The translations under genes were made by a program, and so were the position numbers. This document shows positions 63,074-64,000 of a stretch of 64,000 nt of DNA, piece after piece (position 1 is the first letter of the stretch; every line of letters begins with the position of its first letter). The notes beneath the pieces are model-generated. The model made no database searches. It worked only from the letters and a program-made list of their open reading frames with translations, and was not told the DNA's origin. Source of the DNA: Desulfolithobacter dissulfuricans (GTDB lineage: Bacteria > Desulfobacterota > Desulfobulbia > Desulfobulbales > Desulfobulbaceae); assembly GCF_025998535.1 (NCBI RefSeq), contig NZ_AP024233.1:904217-968216 (forward strand), given 5' to 3'.

Positions 63074-64000
63074 ATGGCCGACAAGATAAGCAGATCCGGG
63101 CGTCTGCTCGACAGGACAACCCTGCCCGAGGGACTTCTGCCGCTGATTCTGGCCACGGTGATCGGGGCCCTGACCGGCCTGGCCGCCGTGTTTTTCATTC
63201 ATCTCATCGCCTGGATCCAGCACGGCTCCTATACGGCGGCTTATTATCTGTTTCCCCGCCTGGGCATGTGGACCTATGTTCTGGTGCCGGTTGGTGGAGC
63301 CCTGCTTGGCGGCCCGCTGATCGCATGGTTTGCCAGCGAGGCCAAGGGACATGGAGTCCCTGAGGTTATGCAGGCCCTGGTCATGCGCGGTGGCCGGATC
63401 CGACCGCGGGTGGCCATTGTCAAGATCCTGGCCTCGGCGCTCTGTATCGGCACCGGTGGGTCGGCCGGCCGGGAAGGACCCATCGTCCAGGTCGGCTCGG
63501 CACTCGGTTCGGTGACAGGCCAGCTCCTTCACCTGTCTGACGAGCGAATCAAGAACCTTGTTTCCTGCGGGGCTGCTGCCGGTATCGCCGCCACTTTCAA
63601 CGCTCCCATCGCCGGGGTGGCCTTTGCCATCGAGGTCCTGATGGGTGAGCTGCAGGTCCGGATGTTTGGCAACGTGGTGATCTCGGCGGTGGCGGCCTCC
63701 ATTGTCAGCCAGAAGTTTCTCGGTGACCGGCCCGCCTTCACCGTCCCTACCTATACCTTTGATTCCCCGGTGGCCATCCTGCTCTACCTGGCTCTGGGTC
63801 TGGTGGCGGCCCTGGTGGGGGTGATGTTCATACGCATGCTGAGCTGGTTCGAGGATCTGTTCGATAACTGGCGCTTTCCCGATGTCCTCAAGCCGGCGGT
63901 CGGTGCCCTGCTCCTTGGCCTGCTCGGATTCGGCTACCTGCACCTGCCGGGGATCAGTTTCTCCGGACCGACCGAGTTCCAGCTCGGCATGCCGCTGATT
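63074..64000 (+). CDS. ClC-type chloride channel/antiporter (3' end outside window)
   Basis: First 309 residues, open to the window end. The ClC signatures are GTGGSAGREGPIVQVGSALGS near 137-157 (GREGP with the gating Glu) and CGAAAGIAATFNAPIAGVAFAIE near 177. About nine helices are visible so far. It starts three bases after the SixA stop. C-terminal CBS domains, if any, lie beyond the window. Confidence 0.93.
   Translation, partial: MADKISRSGRLLDRTTLPEGLLPLILATVIGALTGLAAVFFIHLIAWIQHGSYTAAYYLFPRLGMWTYVLVPVGGALLGGPLIAWFASEAKGHGVPEVMQALVMRGGRIRPRVAIVKILASALCIGTGGSAGREGPIVQVGSALGSVTGQLLHLSDERIKNLVSCGAAAGIAATFNAPIAGVAFAIEVLMGELQVRMFGNVVISAVAASIVSQKFLGDRPAFTVPTYTFDSPVAILLYLALGLVAALVGVMFIRMLSWFEDLFDNWRFPDVLKPAVGALLLGLLGFGYLHLPGISFSGPTEFQLGMPLI

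Overview
The window looks like a chromosomal segment of a strictly anaerobic, sulfate-reducer-type Desulfobacterota (Desulfobulbales-like) bacterium. The evidence is a GC-rich backbone, a tungstate transporter, a tungsten aldehyde:ferredoxin oxidoreductase, a selenocysteine peroxiredoxin, paired MinD/ferredoxin ATPases with NifX-like proteins (the architecture of the Desulfovibrio orange-protein locus), a bacteriohemerythrin and two PPK2 kinases. The taxonomic call is inferred from gene content, not from a database search.

Layout. 1-5956 (+): moeA-like gene, fdhD, an HTH/periplasmic-binding-domain regulator and tupABC (tungstate uptake). 5965-11236 (-): a probable operon of two DUF134 regulators, DUF5320, two NifX-like proteins, two MinD/ferredoxin ATPases, a NifU-like scaffold, an NTF2-like protein and a receiver domain. 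11507-13478 (+): bacteriohemerythrin and nhaA. 13646-15675 (-): a second, partly decayed copy of the DUF134/DUF5320/NifX/MinD module. 16077-22763 (-): a broken DUF454 gene, a MITE-like element, and a cofactor operon (ThiF/MoeB-like, ACT, UPF0210, MoeA, MoeA fused to a binding-protein domain). 23053-23772 (+): peroxiredoxin with an in-frame TGA at the peroxidatic position. 23863-28730 (-): aldehyde:ferredoxin oxidoreductase, MoaD-like protein and a TRAP transporter. 29499-36582 (+): ferredoxin, alr, argS, a short N-acetylglutamate synthase and secA. 36690-46347 (mostly -): amphi-Trp protein, two PPK2s, folE2, a glycosyltransferase, an inactive rhodanese, two frameshifted enzyme genes, a RibD-like reductase and a chemoreceptor.

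46570-57049 is an accessory island. An IS4-family remnant truncates an IS110-family remnant that abuts half of an integron attC site. The next gene (DUF3800, AT-rich, cassette-like) is split by a complete IS66-family element with a clear 8-bp target duplication. Beyond lie a 25-bp repeat array, IS481-type debris, a HigB/HigA-ImmA module and a 407-residue unknown gene. The stretch 52153-56380 is bounded by two near-identical 66-bp palindromes. A Phd/ParE toxin-antitoxin pair follows. 57246-64000 returns to the core genome: cardiolipin synthase, argJ, a CHAD-ParA-SixA polyphosphate-type operon and a ClC channel running off the edge.

How the genes fit together: tungstate enters through TupABC, is inserted into pterin by MoeA paralogues, and serves AOR and formate dehydrogenase (FdhD). 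The MoeA-linked and HTH-linked binding-protein domains may sense metal or cofactor. The DUF134/NifX/MinD modules probably build or carry a metal-sulfur cluster. PPK2 and CHAD proteins point to polyphosphate use.
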